NCBI GenBank assembly: GCA_049522755.1 | Contig: JBEKNN010000009.1 | Location: forward strand, 6,843-70,842 | Length of the DNA stretch: 64,000 nucleotides | Direction: 5' to 3' | DNA from: PALSA-243 sp049522755 | GTDB taxonomy: Bacteria > Acidobacteriota > Terriglobia > Bryobacterales > Bryobacteraceae | Part shown: positions 53,180-61,949 of the stretch, piece by piece | Layout of the letters: every line of letters begins with the position of its first letter | Position numbering within the stretch: the stretch's first letter is position 1 | The notes under the pieces: generated by a model | Databases searched by the model: none | The model's input: only the letters and a program-made list of their open reading frames with translations | Told to the model about the DNA's origin: nothing | Program-made: the position numbers and the translations under genes

Positions 53180-55579
53180 GTGAAGGCTTACATTCTTCTG
53201 ACTCTGACGGCCGTCTCGGCTACTCTTTCCGCGCAGCCCCGAATCTACACCGCGGCCGATTATGAGCGCGCCGAAAAAGCCCTGTCATACAACACCACCC
53301 CGCTGGTTTTCCGCACTGGTATACGGCCCACCTGGCTGGCGGACGAACGCTTCTGGTATCGCGTCACCACTGCGGATGGCAGTGAGTTTATCCTGGTGAA
53401 TACCGCCAAAGGCACGCGCGCGCCAGCCTTCGACCATGTGAAACTGGCGGCGGCGCTTGCCAATGCCGGAGGCCCCAGGTATGACGGGAACCATCTGCCA
53501 TTCACCGAGATCGAGCCGTCGGCGGATGGCCAATCGGTCGCTTTCAACGTGGCCGGCAAGCGTTTTACATGCGACGTTGCCGGAAACGCATGCGCTGAAG
53601 CCGGCGGCGCGATTGCTGGTGGAGGCGGTGGCGGAGGCCGCGGCGGACGCGGCGGTGGAAGAGGCGGGCGCGGCGGCGGTGGCGGCTTTGGCGGCGGCGG
53701 AAGGGCCGAGTCTATGGCTCCCGACGGCAAGCGCGCCGTGTTCATTCGCGATAACAACCTATGGGTGCGCGAGGTGGCCGGCGGCGCCGAAGCCCAACTC
53801 ACCAGGGACGGCATTAAGGATTTCGGTTACGCCACCGATAACGCCGGATGGCAATCGAGCGACCGCCCCGTGGTGGTCTGGTCGCCCGATTCCACGAAGA
53901 TTGCGACCTTCCAACAGGACCAGCGCGGCGTCGGCGAAATGTACCTGGTCAATACCGCTGTCGGGCATCCCACGCTGAGAGCCTGGAAGTATCCTTTGCC
54001 CGGCGATCCGGTAGTTACCACAATTCAACCGGTCATCATCGACGTGGCCGCCAATAAAATGGTGCGGCTGCAAATTCCGCCGCAGCAGCACCGTTCCACG
54101 CTTTGCGACGATGTCCGCTGCGGCGGCGAATGGTCCGACGTGCAGTGGAGCGACGACGGCGCGCACCTGGCCTTCGTTTCCACCTCGCGCGATCACCGCG
54201 AAGAGACTCTGCGCCTGGCCGACACGGCAACCGGCGTGGTGCGCGACGTCTACGACGAAAAGGTGGCTAAGTTCTTCGAATCGGGCAACGGCGCCGTCAA
54301 TTGGAAGTACTTACCCAAGTCCAACGAATTCATCTGGTTTTCCGAGAAGGAGAACTGGGGGCATTTGTATCTCTACGACCTCGCCACAGGCAAGCTCAAG
54401 AATCAGATCACTAAGGGCGATTGGAACGTCACCCGCATAACTCGCGTGGATGAGAAGAACCGGATATTGTATGTGCTGGGCGTAGGCCAAGAGAAGGGCC
54501 GCGACCCGTATTTCATCCACTTTTACCGCGTAGGATTCGACGGCAGCGGACTCACTCTGCTGACTCCCGACGATGGCAACCACGACGTGGCGCTTTCGCC
54601 TTCCGGCCGCTATTTTGTCGATACTTACTCGAAGCCCGACGTGCCGCCGGCCGCCGACGTGCGCGATAACACCGGAAAGCTGGTAGCTCATCTGGAGAAA
54701 GCCGACATCTCGAAACTGCTCGCCACCGGCTGGCTGCCCCCCACGCCCATAGTCATGAAGGCGCGCGATGGAGTGACCGATATCTATGGGTTGATGTTCA
54801 AGCCGGGCGATCTCGACCCCGGCAAGAAGTACCCCATCGTTAACCATATTTATCCTGGCCCGCAGACCGGCAGCGTGGGCAGCCGTAACTTCTCGGCCGC
54901 GCGCGGCGATTGCCAGGCGCTGGCGGATCTTGGATTCATCGTGGTGGAGATCGACGGCATGGGAACGCCGTGGCGCTCCAAAGCGTTTCACGAAGCTTAC
55001 TTCGGCGATATGGGCGACAACACTCTGCCCGACCAGGTAGCCGGCATGAAACAATTGGCGCAGCGATATCCGTGGATCGATATCGACCGCGTGGGCATCT
55101 ACGGCCACTCCGGCGGCGGATACGCTACTGCCGACGCGATGTTCCGCTACCCCGATTTCTTCAAGGTGGGCATCAGCGAATCCGGCAATCACGATAACCG
55201 CGAGTATGAGGACGATTGGGCCGAGAAATGGCAGGGACTGCTGGAAAAGACATCTACCTCCGGCGCCACTAACTACGATAATCAGGCGAACCAGTTAGTC
55301 GCCAAGAACCTCAAAGGCCACTTACTGCTGGCGCACGGAACCATGGATACCAACGTGCCGCCGTATAACACGCTGTTAGTGGTCAATGAGCTGGTCAAGG
55401 CTAACAAGGATTTCGATCTGATCCTGTTCCCTAACGCCGCCCACGGCTACGGCGCTGCCTCAGACTATATGACCCGCCGCCGCTGGGATTACTTCATCCG
55501 TTACCTTGCAGGCGGGGAGCCGCCAAAGGAATATCAAATGCACAGTGCGCCCGGCGGAGGCCGCGGCGCGCCCCAGTAA
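53180..55579 (+). CDS. Exported S9B dipeptidyl-peptidase IV-like serine protease
   Basis: 799 aa with signal peptide MKAYILLTLTAVSATLSAQ (GTG start). N-terminal beta-propeller region (repeats such as SMAPDGKRAVFIRDNNLWV, VVVWSPDSTKIATFQQDQRGV) and a C-terminal alpha/beta-hydrolase with nucleophile Ser644 in GIYGHSGGGYATADAM, Asp723 in HGTMDTNVPP and His755 in NAAHGYG. These fit prolyl dipeptidyl-peptidases acting on peptides outside the cytoplasm. Residues ~143-176 are an almost pure Gly/Arg run (GGGGGRGGRGGGRGG) inserted in the propeller, encoded by a GGCGGN-type repeat. Complete length. Confidence 0.92.
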   Translation: MKAYILLTLTAVSATLSAQPRIYTAADYERAEKALSYNTTPLVFRTGIRPTWLADERFWYRVTTADGSEFILVNTAKGTRAPAFDHVKLAAALANAGGPRYDGNHLPFTEIEPSADGQSVAFNVAGKRFTCDVAGNACAEAGGAIAGGGGGGGRGGRGGGRGGRGGGGGFGGGGRAESMAPDGKRAVFIRDNNLWVREVAGGAEAQLTRDGIKDFGYATDNAGWQSSDRPVVVWSPDSTKIATFQQDQRGVGEMYLVNTAVGHPTLRAWKYPLPGDPVVTTIQPVIIDVAANKMVRLQIPPQQHRSTLCDDVRCGGEWSDVQWSDDGAHLAFVSTSRDHREETLRLADTATGVVRDVYDEKVAKFFESGNGAVNWKYLPKSNEFIWFSEKENWGHLYLYDLATGKLKNQITKGDWNVTRITRVDEKNRILYVLGVGQEKGRDPYFIHFYRVGFDGSGLTLLTPDDGNHDVALSPSGRYFVDTYSKPDVPPAADVRDNTGKLVAHLEKADISKLLATGWLPPTPIVMKARDGVTDIYGLMFKPGDLDPGKKYPIVNHIYPGPQTGSVGSRNFSAARGDCQALADLGFIVVEIDGMGTPWRSKAFHEAYFGDMGDNTLPDQVAGMKQLAQRYPWIDIDRVGIYGHSGGGYATADAMFRYPDFFKVGISESGNHDNREYEDDWAEKWQGLLEKTSTSGATNYDNQANQLVAKNLKGHLLLAHGTMDTNVPPYNTLLVVNELVKANKDFDLILFPNAAHGYGAASDYMTRRRWDYFIRYLAGGEPPKEYQMHSAPGGGRGAPQ

Positions 55580-55598
55580 GGGCAAGGGCGAGAGACAT

Positions 55599-55722
55599 GT
55601 AGGGCGGACCCCCTGGTCCGCGGCCGACCCCCCGGTCGGCCTCTGAGGGATCCCATCGGCCAATTCTGCTGGGCGAAGAGCGGGTCCGGGGGGACCCGCG
55701 CGGACCAGGGGGTCCGCCCTAC
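55599..55722. repeat. Paired inverted palindromic repeats (BIME/MITE-like)
   Basis: A 23-base element (GTAGGGCGGACC...GGTCCGC, itself a hairpin) at 55599-55621 recurs in perfect inverted orientation at 55700-55722, enclosing about 78 bases that contain two more palindromes (GGCCGACC-CCCC-GGTCGGCC and GCGGGTCC-GGGG-GGACCCGC). No coding sequence inside. Sits between convergent genes. Confidence 0.75.
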
Positions 55723-55749
55723 GGACTGCGGCGGATTGTAGAAGGCGGC

Positions 55750-56310
55750 TTACAACCCCGCCTTGCCCACGCGCTCGATCAGCGACCGCATGTCCTCCGC
55801 ATGTTCCTCTTCCTTCGCCAGAATCTCTTCCATCAGGCGCCGGCTGGTCGGGTCGTTGTTGCCCAGATAGCGGATAATCTCCCCGTACGATTCGATGGCG
55901 ATTCGCTCGGCCACCAGATCTTCCTTGATCATCTCCACCAACGTGTGCCCTTCGACGTATTCGGAGTGGCTCCGCGTCAGCAGACCTTCGGGGCTGAAAT
56001 TCGGCTCGCCGCCTAGCTCTGTAATGCGGAACGCGATGCTATCGGCGTGCGCCTGTTCCTCGGCGGCATGTTCCTTGAATTCGTCGGCCACGGATTGCGC
56101 GCTTAATCCGCTTGCCATAAACTGGTGCCGCTTGTAGCGCAGCACGCACACGATTTCGGTGGCCAGCGCTTCGTTGAGAACCCGCAGCACGGTCTTGAGA
56201 TCGGCCTTGTAGTCGTCGGTCACCGCCCCCTTTTCCATGTGCTTCCGCGCGCGCTTGCGAATGGCTTCAATGTCCATCAGAAACGTCTGTTCCATCTGCG
56301 GTTTTGACAT
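55750..56310 (-). CDS. Ferritin-like / bacterioferritin-type diiron protein
   Basis: 186-aa four-helix-bundle protein. Diiron ligands are placed in ALATEIVCVLRYKRH (helix A Glu), EFKEHAAEEQAHADSIAFRI (helix B ExxH), EDLVAERIAIESYGEIIRYLG (helix C Glu) and ILAKEEEHAEDMRSLIERVG (helix D ExxH). Similar proteins are annotated bacterioferritin or DUF892/Dps-like; iron storage or peroxide detoxification is likely. ATG at 56310; divergent from the MBOAT operon. Confidence 0.85.
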   Translation of the reverse strand: MSKPQMEQTFLMDIEAIRKRARKHMEKGAVTDDYKADLKTVLRVLNEALATEIVCVLRYKRHQFMASGLSAQSVADEFKEHAAEEQAHADSIAFRITELGGEPNFSPEGLLTRSHSEYVEGHTLVEMIKEDLVAERIAIESYGEIIRYLGNNDPTSRRLMEEILAKEEEHAEDMRSLIERVGKAGL

Positions 56311-56420
56311 ATCTTTATAATGGAGTCAGCGCGGGCGAAACGTCGAGCCAAAATATCTCTCAAAGTACGTCTCTTCACAAGGCGCGCGTCATCTGCGCCA
56401 CGACTCCAGCCCGCTACAAT

Positions 56421-57854
56421 ATGCAGATGCAGGTTGGCAGCGGGGCCTATTACCTTTTCGTCGCCACCGTATTCTTCCTCTATTGGGCTGCTGCCAGCGC
56501 ACGCCGGGCACGCCTGGGTATCGTCCTGCTTGCAAACTATGTCTTCTGCGCGCAGTTCGGCGTCTTCTACGTTCTCCTGCTGCCGGCGTGCTCACTGGTG
56601 GATTATTCCGTCGGCCTGGGGCTGATGCGCTTCCGCCAACCCTTTCTCCGCCGCCTGCTGGTCACTCTCAGCATCGCGCTGAACCTGGGGCTGCTGATCG
56701 GCTCGCGCTACACGCCCTGGCTGCTCAGCCGCTACGGCGCCGTCCAGTGGGACTGGGTGTTTCCGCTGGGTCTCTCGTTCTACATTTTTCAATCGCTCAC
56801 ATATACTATCGATCTTTACCGCCGCGACGCCGAAGGCACACGCAGCCTGCTGGAACATTTCTCGGCCGTTTCGTTCTTCCCCACCATTGTCGCCGGACCC
56901 ATCACGCGCGTTACGGAGCTGGTCAAGCAGTTCGCCGCCGCCCCCACCCTCAGCCGCGCCGACGGCGGCCGCGCCTTCTTCCTGATCGGCCTCGGCCTGA
57001 TGAAGAAGGCTCTGATCGCCGATTACCTGGCCGCGAATTTTGTCAACCGGGTCTTCGATACGCCCAACCTCTACAGCGGCGCCGAAGCGCTGATCGCGGT
57101 TTATGCCTACTCGCTGCAACTGTATTTCGATTTCTCCGGCTACACGGATATCGCCCGCGGCGTCGCGCAGCTTCTGGGCATCCGCCTGCCCATCAATTTC
57201 GACCGGCCATACCTTGCAGCCAACATGACCGAATTCTGGCGCCGCTGGCACATCACATTTTCCAACTGGCTGCGCGATTACCTCTATTTTTCGCTGCCCG
57301 GAAAGCGCACCAAGGTGATGCCCTACCTCAACCTGGTAATCACCATGATATTAGGCGGCCTATGGCACGGCGTCACCTGGAATTTCGCCATCTGGGGAGC
57401 GCTCCATGGCTGTGCATTGGCGGTCACCCGTCTCTGGCAGTCCCTGCGCGGACGCCGCGTCAGTCGGCCTGCTGGCCGGCCTGCTGGTCGGCCTGCCTGG
57501 GGTTGGATGAAACCGGCAACCGTCGGGCGTGTCTTGCGTATCTTCTGTACCTACCAATTTGTCTGTCTCACCTGGGTGTTTTTCCGCGCCGCCAGTCTCC
57601 CGGATGCGCTGGCGCTCCTCAACCGAATCGCGTCTCTAACCACAGGCATCGAAAACGTCTCGTGGCCGCTTGCGGGCGTGCTGCTGATCGCCGCGGCGTC
57701 CATGTTCATCGGTAAGAAGCTGTATTCCCAAACTATGGAGCTGTTCGCGAATAGTCCCTTCTATGTGCACGCAGCCGCGCTGGCACTGGTTGCCGTCGCG
57801 CTTCAGCTACTCGGTGGACGCGGCAGTACGCCCTTCGTCTACTCAAGGTTCTAA
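56421..57854 (+). CDS. MBOAT-family O-acyltransferase (AlgI/DltB-like)
   Basis: 477-aa polytopic membrane enzyme that carries acyl groups across the inner membrane to a surface acceptor. Family signatures: VFPLGLSFYIFQSLTYTIDLYRRDAEG, FPTIVAGPITRVTELVKQF, FDFSGYTDIARGVAQLLGIRLPINFDRPYLAANMTEFWRRWHITFSNWLRDYLYF and GGLWHGVTWNFAIWGALHG, with the invariant catalytic His316. A Gly-Arg-Pro-Ala repeat (RPAGRPAGRPA) lies in a loop near residue 350. I start at ATG 56421; in-frame sequence up to 56304 would overlap the divergent ferritin gene. First gene of the SGNH-ACP operon. Confidence 0.92.
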   Translation: MQMQVGSGAYYLFVATVFFLYWAAASARRARLGIVLLANYVFCAQFGVFYVLLLPACSLVDYSVGLGLMRFRQPFLRRLLVTLSIALNLGLLIGSRYTPWLLSRYGAVQWDWVFPLGLSFYIFQSLTYTIDLYRRDAEGTRSLLEHFSAVSFFPTIVAGPITRVTELVKQFAAAPTLSRADGGRAFFLIGLGLMKKALIADYLAANFVNRVFDTPNLYSGAEALIAVYAYSLQLYFDFSGYTDIARGVAQLLGIRLPINFDRPYLAANMTEFWRRWHITFSNWLRDYLYFSLPGKRTKVMPYLNLVITMILGGLWHGVTWNFAIWGALHGCALAVTRLWQSLRGRRVSRPAGRPAGRPAWGWMKPATVGRVLRIFCTYQFVCLTWVFFRAASLPDALALLNRIASLTTGIENVSWPLAGVLLIAAASMFIGKKLYSQTMELFANSPFYVHAAALALVAVALQLLGGRGSTPFVYSRF

Positions 57855-59255
57855 GTGACGCGATTCCCCACCCAAACCGCATTGACCATCGCGTCTCTCG
57901 GCGCACTGTTCGCGCTCTTGCCGCGCGTCGCCCCAGCTATCAAAGGGCCGAGCCTCAGTCAACTCGCTTCGCTGGCCGAATTCGACCCCGACCGCACGCC
58001 GCTGCTTCCGTTGACGCCCCATCGGACTGAAGAGATCGCGGTCGAACCGCCAATCCGCTTCATGGTGAAGCTAACTCCACCGCTGCTCGAAGATTCCAAC
58101 GGCGGCCTGGACCGCTTCTACGCCGCACTTTGGCGCACGGAGCGCAAGGAAGCCGGCGCCGTCACCCGCGTCACTCACTACGGCGATTCACCCACTACCG
58201 CCGATTTGATCACCGGCGACATCCGCGCGCAAATGCAAGCCCGCTTCGGCGACGCCGGCCACGGCTTCATCCTGCTGGCTAAGCCCTGGGCGTGGTATCA
58301 GCATCGCGGCGTATCGCTTTCCGGCGGCGGATGGCAGATTGTGCCGGCTACGCACGCCGAGATAAAGGACGGCTTTTTCGGACTCGGCGGCGTCAGCTTC
58401 ACCGCCGGCGCTGCGGCGCGCACGCGCCTCCGGCTCGATCATCCGGGCCAGTCGCGCTTCGAGCTTTACTACTTGCAACAGCCCGGCGGCGGCACGGTGA
58501 CCATTACCACGCCGGACACGGGGCCGGACAGGGCGCAAGAGGTCACGGTAGCCGAGATTCCCACCGCGGGCGATACGAAATCCCCCGGTTTTGCCCCATT
58601 CACGGTGGAGGGCGGCGCTTCCGAGCTGGAACTGCGCACCGTGGGCCAGGTGCGGCTCTTCGGACTCACTGCCGAGAAGCCCGGTCCCGGCGTGGTGTAC
58701 GACAGTCTCGGTTTGAACGGGGCATCTATCACGGTGCTCTCGCACGTGTTCAACCAGCAGCACTGGGCTGCCGAGCTGCGCCAGCGCAATCCCAATCTGG
58801 TGGTGATCAACTACGGCACCAACGAGGCCGATTTTTCGTCGTTCGTCGACAAGCACTACGAGGGGGAGCTGCGCGAGGCCATCCGCCGCATGCGCGCCGC
58901 CTTGCCCGGCGCTTCCGTTCTGGTGATGAGCCCCATGGACCGCGGCTATCTCACCGGCCCCGGCGAAATCGAAACCATGGCGACCATTCCGCGCATCGTC
59001 GCCATCCAGCGGCGCGTGGCGGCGGAAACAGGCTGCGGATTCTTCGATACGTTCACGGCCATGGGCGGCGCCGGAACCATGGCGCGATGGTATGCCAGCC
59101 AGCCGCGCCTGGTCTCGGCCGACTTCATCCATCCCTCCCCGGCCGGCGGGAAGATTGTCGCCACGGTCTTCGTGAAGCAGATTGAATCCGGACTCGCGCG
59201 TTACAAATTGCGGCAGTTGCAGAACCAATCCTCCGCAGGCGGCGCGGTACGCTAA
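57855..59255 (+). CDS. Exported SGNH/GDSL hydrolase-type acyltransferase or esterase (first)
   Basis: 466 aa starting with GTG directly after the MBOAT stop. N-terminal signal/anchor (TALTIASLGALFALLPRVAPA). SGNH blocks: block I THYGDSPTTADL with Ser112, block III INYGTNEAD (Gly and Asn), block V ADFIHPSPAGG with Asp423 and His426. Between blocks I and III lies a ~200-residue beta-rich insertion (FELYYLQQPGGGTVTITTP) also seen in the next gene. SGNH proteins next to MBOAT genes (AlgX/AlgJ, PatB, DltD) finish acyl transfer to a polymer, so an acyltransferase role is likely; esterase is the alternative. Confidence 0.85.
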   Translation: MTRFPTQTALTIASLGALFALLPRVAPAIKGPSLSQLASLAEFDPDRTPLLPLTPHRTEEIAVEPPIRFMVKLTPPLLEDSNGGLDRFYAALWRTERKEAGAVTRVTHYGDSPTTADLITGDIRAQMQARFGDAGHGFILLAKPWAWYQHRGVSLSGGGWQIVPATHAEIKDGFFGLGGVSFTAGAAARTRLRLDHPGQSRFELYYLQQPGGGTVTITTPDTGPDRAQEVTVAEIPTAGDTKSPGFAPFTVEGGASELELRTVGQVRLFGLTAEKPGPGVVYDSLGLNGASITVLSHVFNQQHWAAELRQRNPNLVVINYGTNEADFSSFVDKHYEGELREAIRRMRAALPGASVLVMSPMDRGYLTGPGEIETMATIPRIVAIQRRVAAETGCGFFDTFTAMGGAGTMARWYASQPRLVSADFIHPSPAGGKIVATVFVKQIESGLARYKLRQLQNQSSAGGAVR

Positions 59256-59264
59256 GAAGAGACG

Positions 59265-60776
59265 ATGCGCGCGCCGCTGCCGATTCTCGCCCTCACTGCA
59301 ATCTGCGCGCTATGCCGACTGGCGGCGCCGTTTCAGGGAGCGCCCGCGGCTCAGGAAAAGCCCGCGGCTCAGGGAGCGCCCGCGGCCCGGAAAGCGCCCG
59401 CGGCTCAGGGAGCGCCCGCGGCCCGGAAAGCGCCCGCGGCTCAGGGAGCGCCCGCGGCTCAGAAAGCGCCCGCGGCCCAGAAAGCGCCCGCGGCCCAGAA
59501 AGCGCCCGCGGCCCAGAGAAAGCCCGGGGCTCTGAAAAAGACCGCCGCCAGGAAGAAGCCGCGCCGCGCCACCATCCAGGTCACCGCGGCCATGCGCGCG
59601 GCGGCGCTCAATAGAGTCAACCAGGCGATCGCTGCATCGGCCAACCAGACGCTACGCCAGCCCGGCGCGCTCGCGCCCGTCTTCGAGCAGCTTCTGCGGC
59701 TCGGCGGGGGCCAATCGCGCGACCCCGTACACATTCTCCACTTCGGCGATTCGCACACCGCCTCCGACGAATGGACCGGCGGTCTGCGCGACCTTTTGCA
59801 GCAGCGTTTCGGCGATGGCGGCTCCGGGTTTTCCGTCGCCGGACATCCGTTCGCTGGCTACCGGCGCTTCGACGCGCACAGCGGCGCCACGGCCGGCTGG
59901 CAAAGCGAAGGCCTGCGCAAAGCCGATGGCGATGGCTACTACGGCCTGGGCGGCATCAGCGTCGTCGCCTGGAGCCCTGGCCAGTCGGTAAGCGTCGACG
60001 CCGATTGCGACCGCATCGAAATCGATTACCTGCAACAGCCGGGCGGCGGCGGCGTGGAGCTGTATGACGGCGATCGGCCGATTCAGCAATTCTCCACCGA
60101 TGGCGAGTTGGCGCCAGCTTTTTCCAGCTACGAAATCCCCGCCGGACCGCATCACTTTGTTTTGAGAACGCTCGAAGCGAAGCCGGTACGCCTGTTCGGG
60201 TGGGTTGCCGATAAGGATGCCGGCGTGACCTACGAAGCCCTCGGCATCAATGGCGCGGAGGCCGCGGTGATGCTCCGCTGGAACCAGGACATGCTGACCA
60301 CCTATTTGCAGCGGCGCAATCCAGGGTTGATCGTGCTCGCATACGGCGCCAATGAGGCCAGCGACTCCGCGTGGGACCCGGTAAGTTATCAGGCGATGTA
60401 TTCCTCTCTATTGGAGAAACTGCGCGCCGCCGCGCCGACCGCTTCCATTCTCGCGATTGGACCGGGCGACCGGTGGGCGCGTTACCACGGCGTGTGGAAG
60501 CCGGTGCCCGGCATCGACTGGACGATCGCCGCACAGCGCGCCGCGTGCAAAGCTAACGGATGCGCCTTCTGGGATACGCGCGAGCGCATGGGCGGCAAAG
60601 GCTCCATGCCCCAGTGGGTCACCGCGGGCCTGGGGCAGGCGGACCGCGTTCACTTCACCGACGCCGGATACCATCGCCTGGCCACGGCGCTGTTTGAGGA
60701 TCTGATGAGTCAGTATGGCGTCTACCAGAAGGCGCGAACGGAATCCGAAAAGGAAGGGAATGGACCAATCAAGTAA
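59265..60776 (+). CDS. Exported SGNH/GDSL hydrolase-type protein (second), with Ala-Pro repeat linker
   Basis: 503 aa, paralogous to the preceding gene. Signal peptide MRAPLPILALTAICALCRLAAP, then about ten hexapeptide repeats (KAPAAQ/GAPAAR, residues ~27-86), a Lys/Arg-rich segment, and the SGNH domain: ILHFGDSHTASDEW with Ser163, LAYGANEASDSAW (Gly/Asn block) and ADRVHFTDAGYH with Asp460 and His463. The same LQQPGGGGVELY insertion occurs between blocks I and III. The repeat may span the periplasm or bind the cell wall, an inference. Its 3' end overlaps the carrier-protein gene by 17 bases. Confidence 0.85.
   Translation: MRAPLPILALTAICALCRLAAPFQGAPAAQEKPAAQGAPAARKAPAAQGAPAARKAPAAQGAPAAQKAPAAQKAPAAQKAPAAQRKPGALKKTAARKKPRRATIQVTAAMRAAALNRVNQAIAASANQTLRQPGALAPVFEQLLRLGGGQSRDPVHILHFGDSHTASDEWTGGLRDLLQQRFGDGGSGFSVAGHPFAGYRRFDAHSGATAGWQSEGLRKADGDGYYGLGGISVVAWSPGQSVSVDADCDRIEIDYLQQPGGGGVELYDGDRPIQQFSTDGELAPAFSSYEIPAGPHHFVLRTLEAKPVRLFGWVADKDAGVTYEALGINGAEAAVMLRWNQDMLTTYLQRRNPGLIVLAYGANEASDSAWDPVSYQAMYSSLLEKLRAAAPTASILAIGPGDRWARYHGVWKPVPGIDWTIAAQRAACKANGCAFWDTRERMGGKGSMPQWVTAGLGQADRVHFTDAGYHRLATALFEDLMSQYGVYQKARTESEKEGNGPIK
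59335..59525 (+). repeat. 18-base tandem repeat in SGNH gene (KAPAAQ units)
   Basis: About ten near-identical units of GCGCCCGCGGC(T/C)C(A/G)G(A/G)(A/G)A-type sequence, encoding KAPAAQ or GAPAAR. A likely length-variable minisatellite within the coding region. Confidence 0.75.
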
Positions 60777-61008
60777 GATCGAGCAGAGTAAAATCCTCGA
60801 AATCGTGCGCCGCGTGGCCGCCAAGCCGGTGGACCCGGCGCCTGACGAATCGCTGTTCGAATCGGGCATGCTCGATTCGTTTTCACTCACCGACCTGGTG
60901 TCGGCGCTGGAAGCCGAGTTTTCCATCCGTGTGCCCGACGCGGACCTGACGCCGCGAAAATTCGAATCCATCGTGCGGATTCAGGCGTACCTCGAGAGCC
61001 GCGTCTGA
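60760..61008 (+). CDS. Acyl carrier protein
   Basis: 82-aa phosphopantetheine carrier from ATG 60760 (GGAAGGGA upstream). The attachment site is FESGMLDSFSLTDLVSALEAEFSIRVPD with Ser40 in the DSF motif (DSL in most ACPs). It is not beside fatty acid synthesis genes; it lies between SGNH and FabH-like genes and overlaps both (17 bases with the former, a TGATG junction with the latter), so it is probably dedicated to this pathway, as DltC is in D-alanylation. Confidence 0.88.
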   Translation: MDQSSKIEQSKILEIVRRVAAKPVDPAPDESLFESGMLDSFSLTDLVSALEAEFSIRVPDADLTPRKFESIVRIQAYLESRV

Positions 61009-61949
61009 TGGCGTATCTCAGGGCTTTCGGTTGTTATCTGCCCGCGCGCGTGGTCACCAACGCAGAACTCGCACCCATGGTGGATGTGGATGAAGCGTGG
61101 CTGCTGCAAATGACCGGCATCGCGGAACGGCGGTTCGCGGCGCCACACCAGACGGTCGCCGAGTTGGGCCTGCTCGCGGCTAAGGAATGCCTGGAACGCG
61201 CGGGCATGGCGGCGCAGCAGATCGGTTTCGTCCTGGTGGCGAGTGGATCGAGCGAGCGGCGCTTCCCGGGGCCGGCATCCTCCATCGGCGCCGGGCTGGG
61301 CATTCCCGGCACGCCCGCCATCGACGTGCCGATGGCCAGCGCCGGATCGCTGGCGGGAATCGCGATGGCTTCGCAGATGGCCGCGGTCTACGGCAACGTA
61401 CTGGTGGTGGGCGCGGAGATCATGTCGCGCGTCGTACAGGTGAGTCCGAACAGCCGCGATACCGCCGTCCTTTTCGGCGACGGCGCCGGCGCGTGCGTGG
61501 TGAGTGCGGAATCGGGATTCGCCGAAATCGTGGATTCCGTGCTGCACACCGATGGCGATTACGCCGAATCGCTGCAGCTCGACCTCGATTCGCCGCTCTT
61601 CATGGATGGCCGCTCGATCATTCTGCACGCCACCCGCAAGATACCGCGCGTGATCGTGGAAGTGCTGGAACGCAATGGCTGCAAGGCGGAGCAGGTGGCC
61701 GCGTTCCTGCTGCATCAGGCCAATCTGAATCTGATTCTGCGCGTGGCTCAATCGCTGGGCGTGCCGGAATCGAAGTTCTATTGCAACGTGCAGAGGTACG
61801 GGAACACGTCGTCGGCATCCATGTTGATCGCGGCGGCGGAATGGCATCGGGAGGTTGGCACGATTGAAGCGCCCATTGTTTTAGCGGCTTTCGGCGCGGG
61901 TTTGAACTGGGGCGCGGTGCTGGCGAAACCGGTAAGCGGGCATCTATGA
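61008..61949 (+). CDS. FabH-like beta-ketoacyl-ACP synthase III homologue with Cys-to-Ser active site
   Basis: 313-aa thiolase-fold protein. Overall FabH layout: MAYLRAFGCYLPARVVTNAELAPMV, ITGIAERRFA-type segment (MTGIAERRFAAP), VLFGDGAGACVVSAE, LLHQANLNLILRVAQSLG with His236 and YGNTSSASMLIAAAEW with Asn266. The position of the nucleophilic Cys (DxNAAC in E. coli FabH, Cys112) reads DVPMASAGSLAGIA, so Ser111 replaces it while the His and Asn remain. A normal condensing reaction is therefore doubtful; acyl transfer from or to the neighbouring carrier protein, or decarboxylation, is possible. Starts within the ACP stop and overlaps the YceI start. Confidence 0.88.
   Translation: MAYLRAFGCYLPARVVTNAELAPMVDVDEAWLLQMTGIAERRFAAPHQTVAELGLLAAKECLERAGMAAQQIGFVLVASGSSERRFPGPASSIGAGLGIPGTPAIDVPMASAGSLAGIAMASQMAAVYGNVLVVGAEIMSRVVQVSPNSRDTAVLFGDGAGACVVSAESGFAEIVDSVLHTDGDYAESLQLDLDSPLFMDGRSIILHATRKIPRVIVEVLERNGCKAEQVAAFLLHQANLNLILRVAQSLGVPESKFYCNVQRYGNTSSASMLIAAAEWHREVGTIEAPIVLAAFGAGLNWGAVLAKPVSGHL

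Noticed and set aside
56304..56321. TTGACA and TATAAT boxes upstream of the MBOAT operon as a promoter
   Set aside because: Both hexamers are present but separated by only six bases, so they cannot act as one sigma70 promoter.
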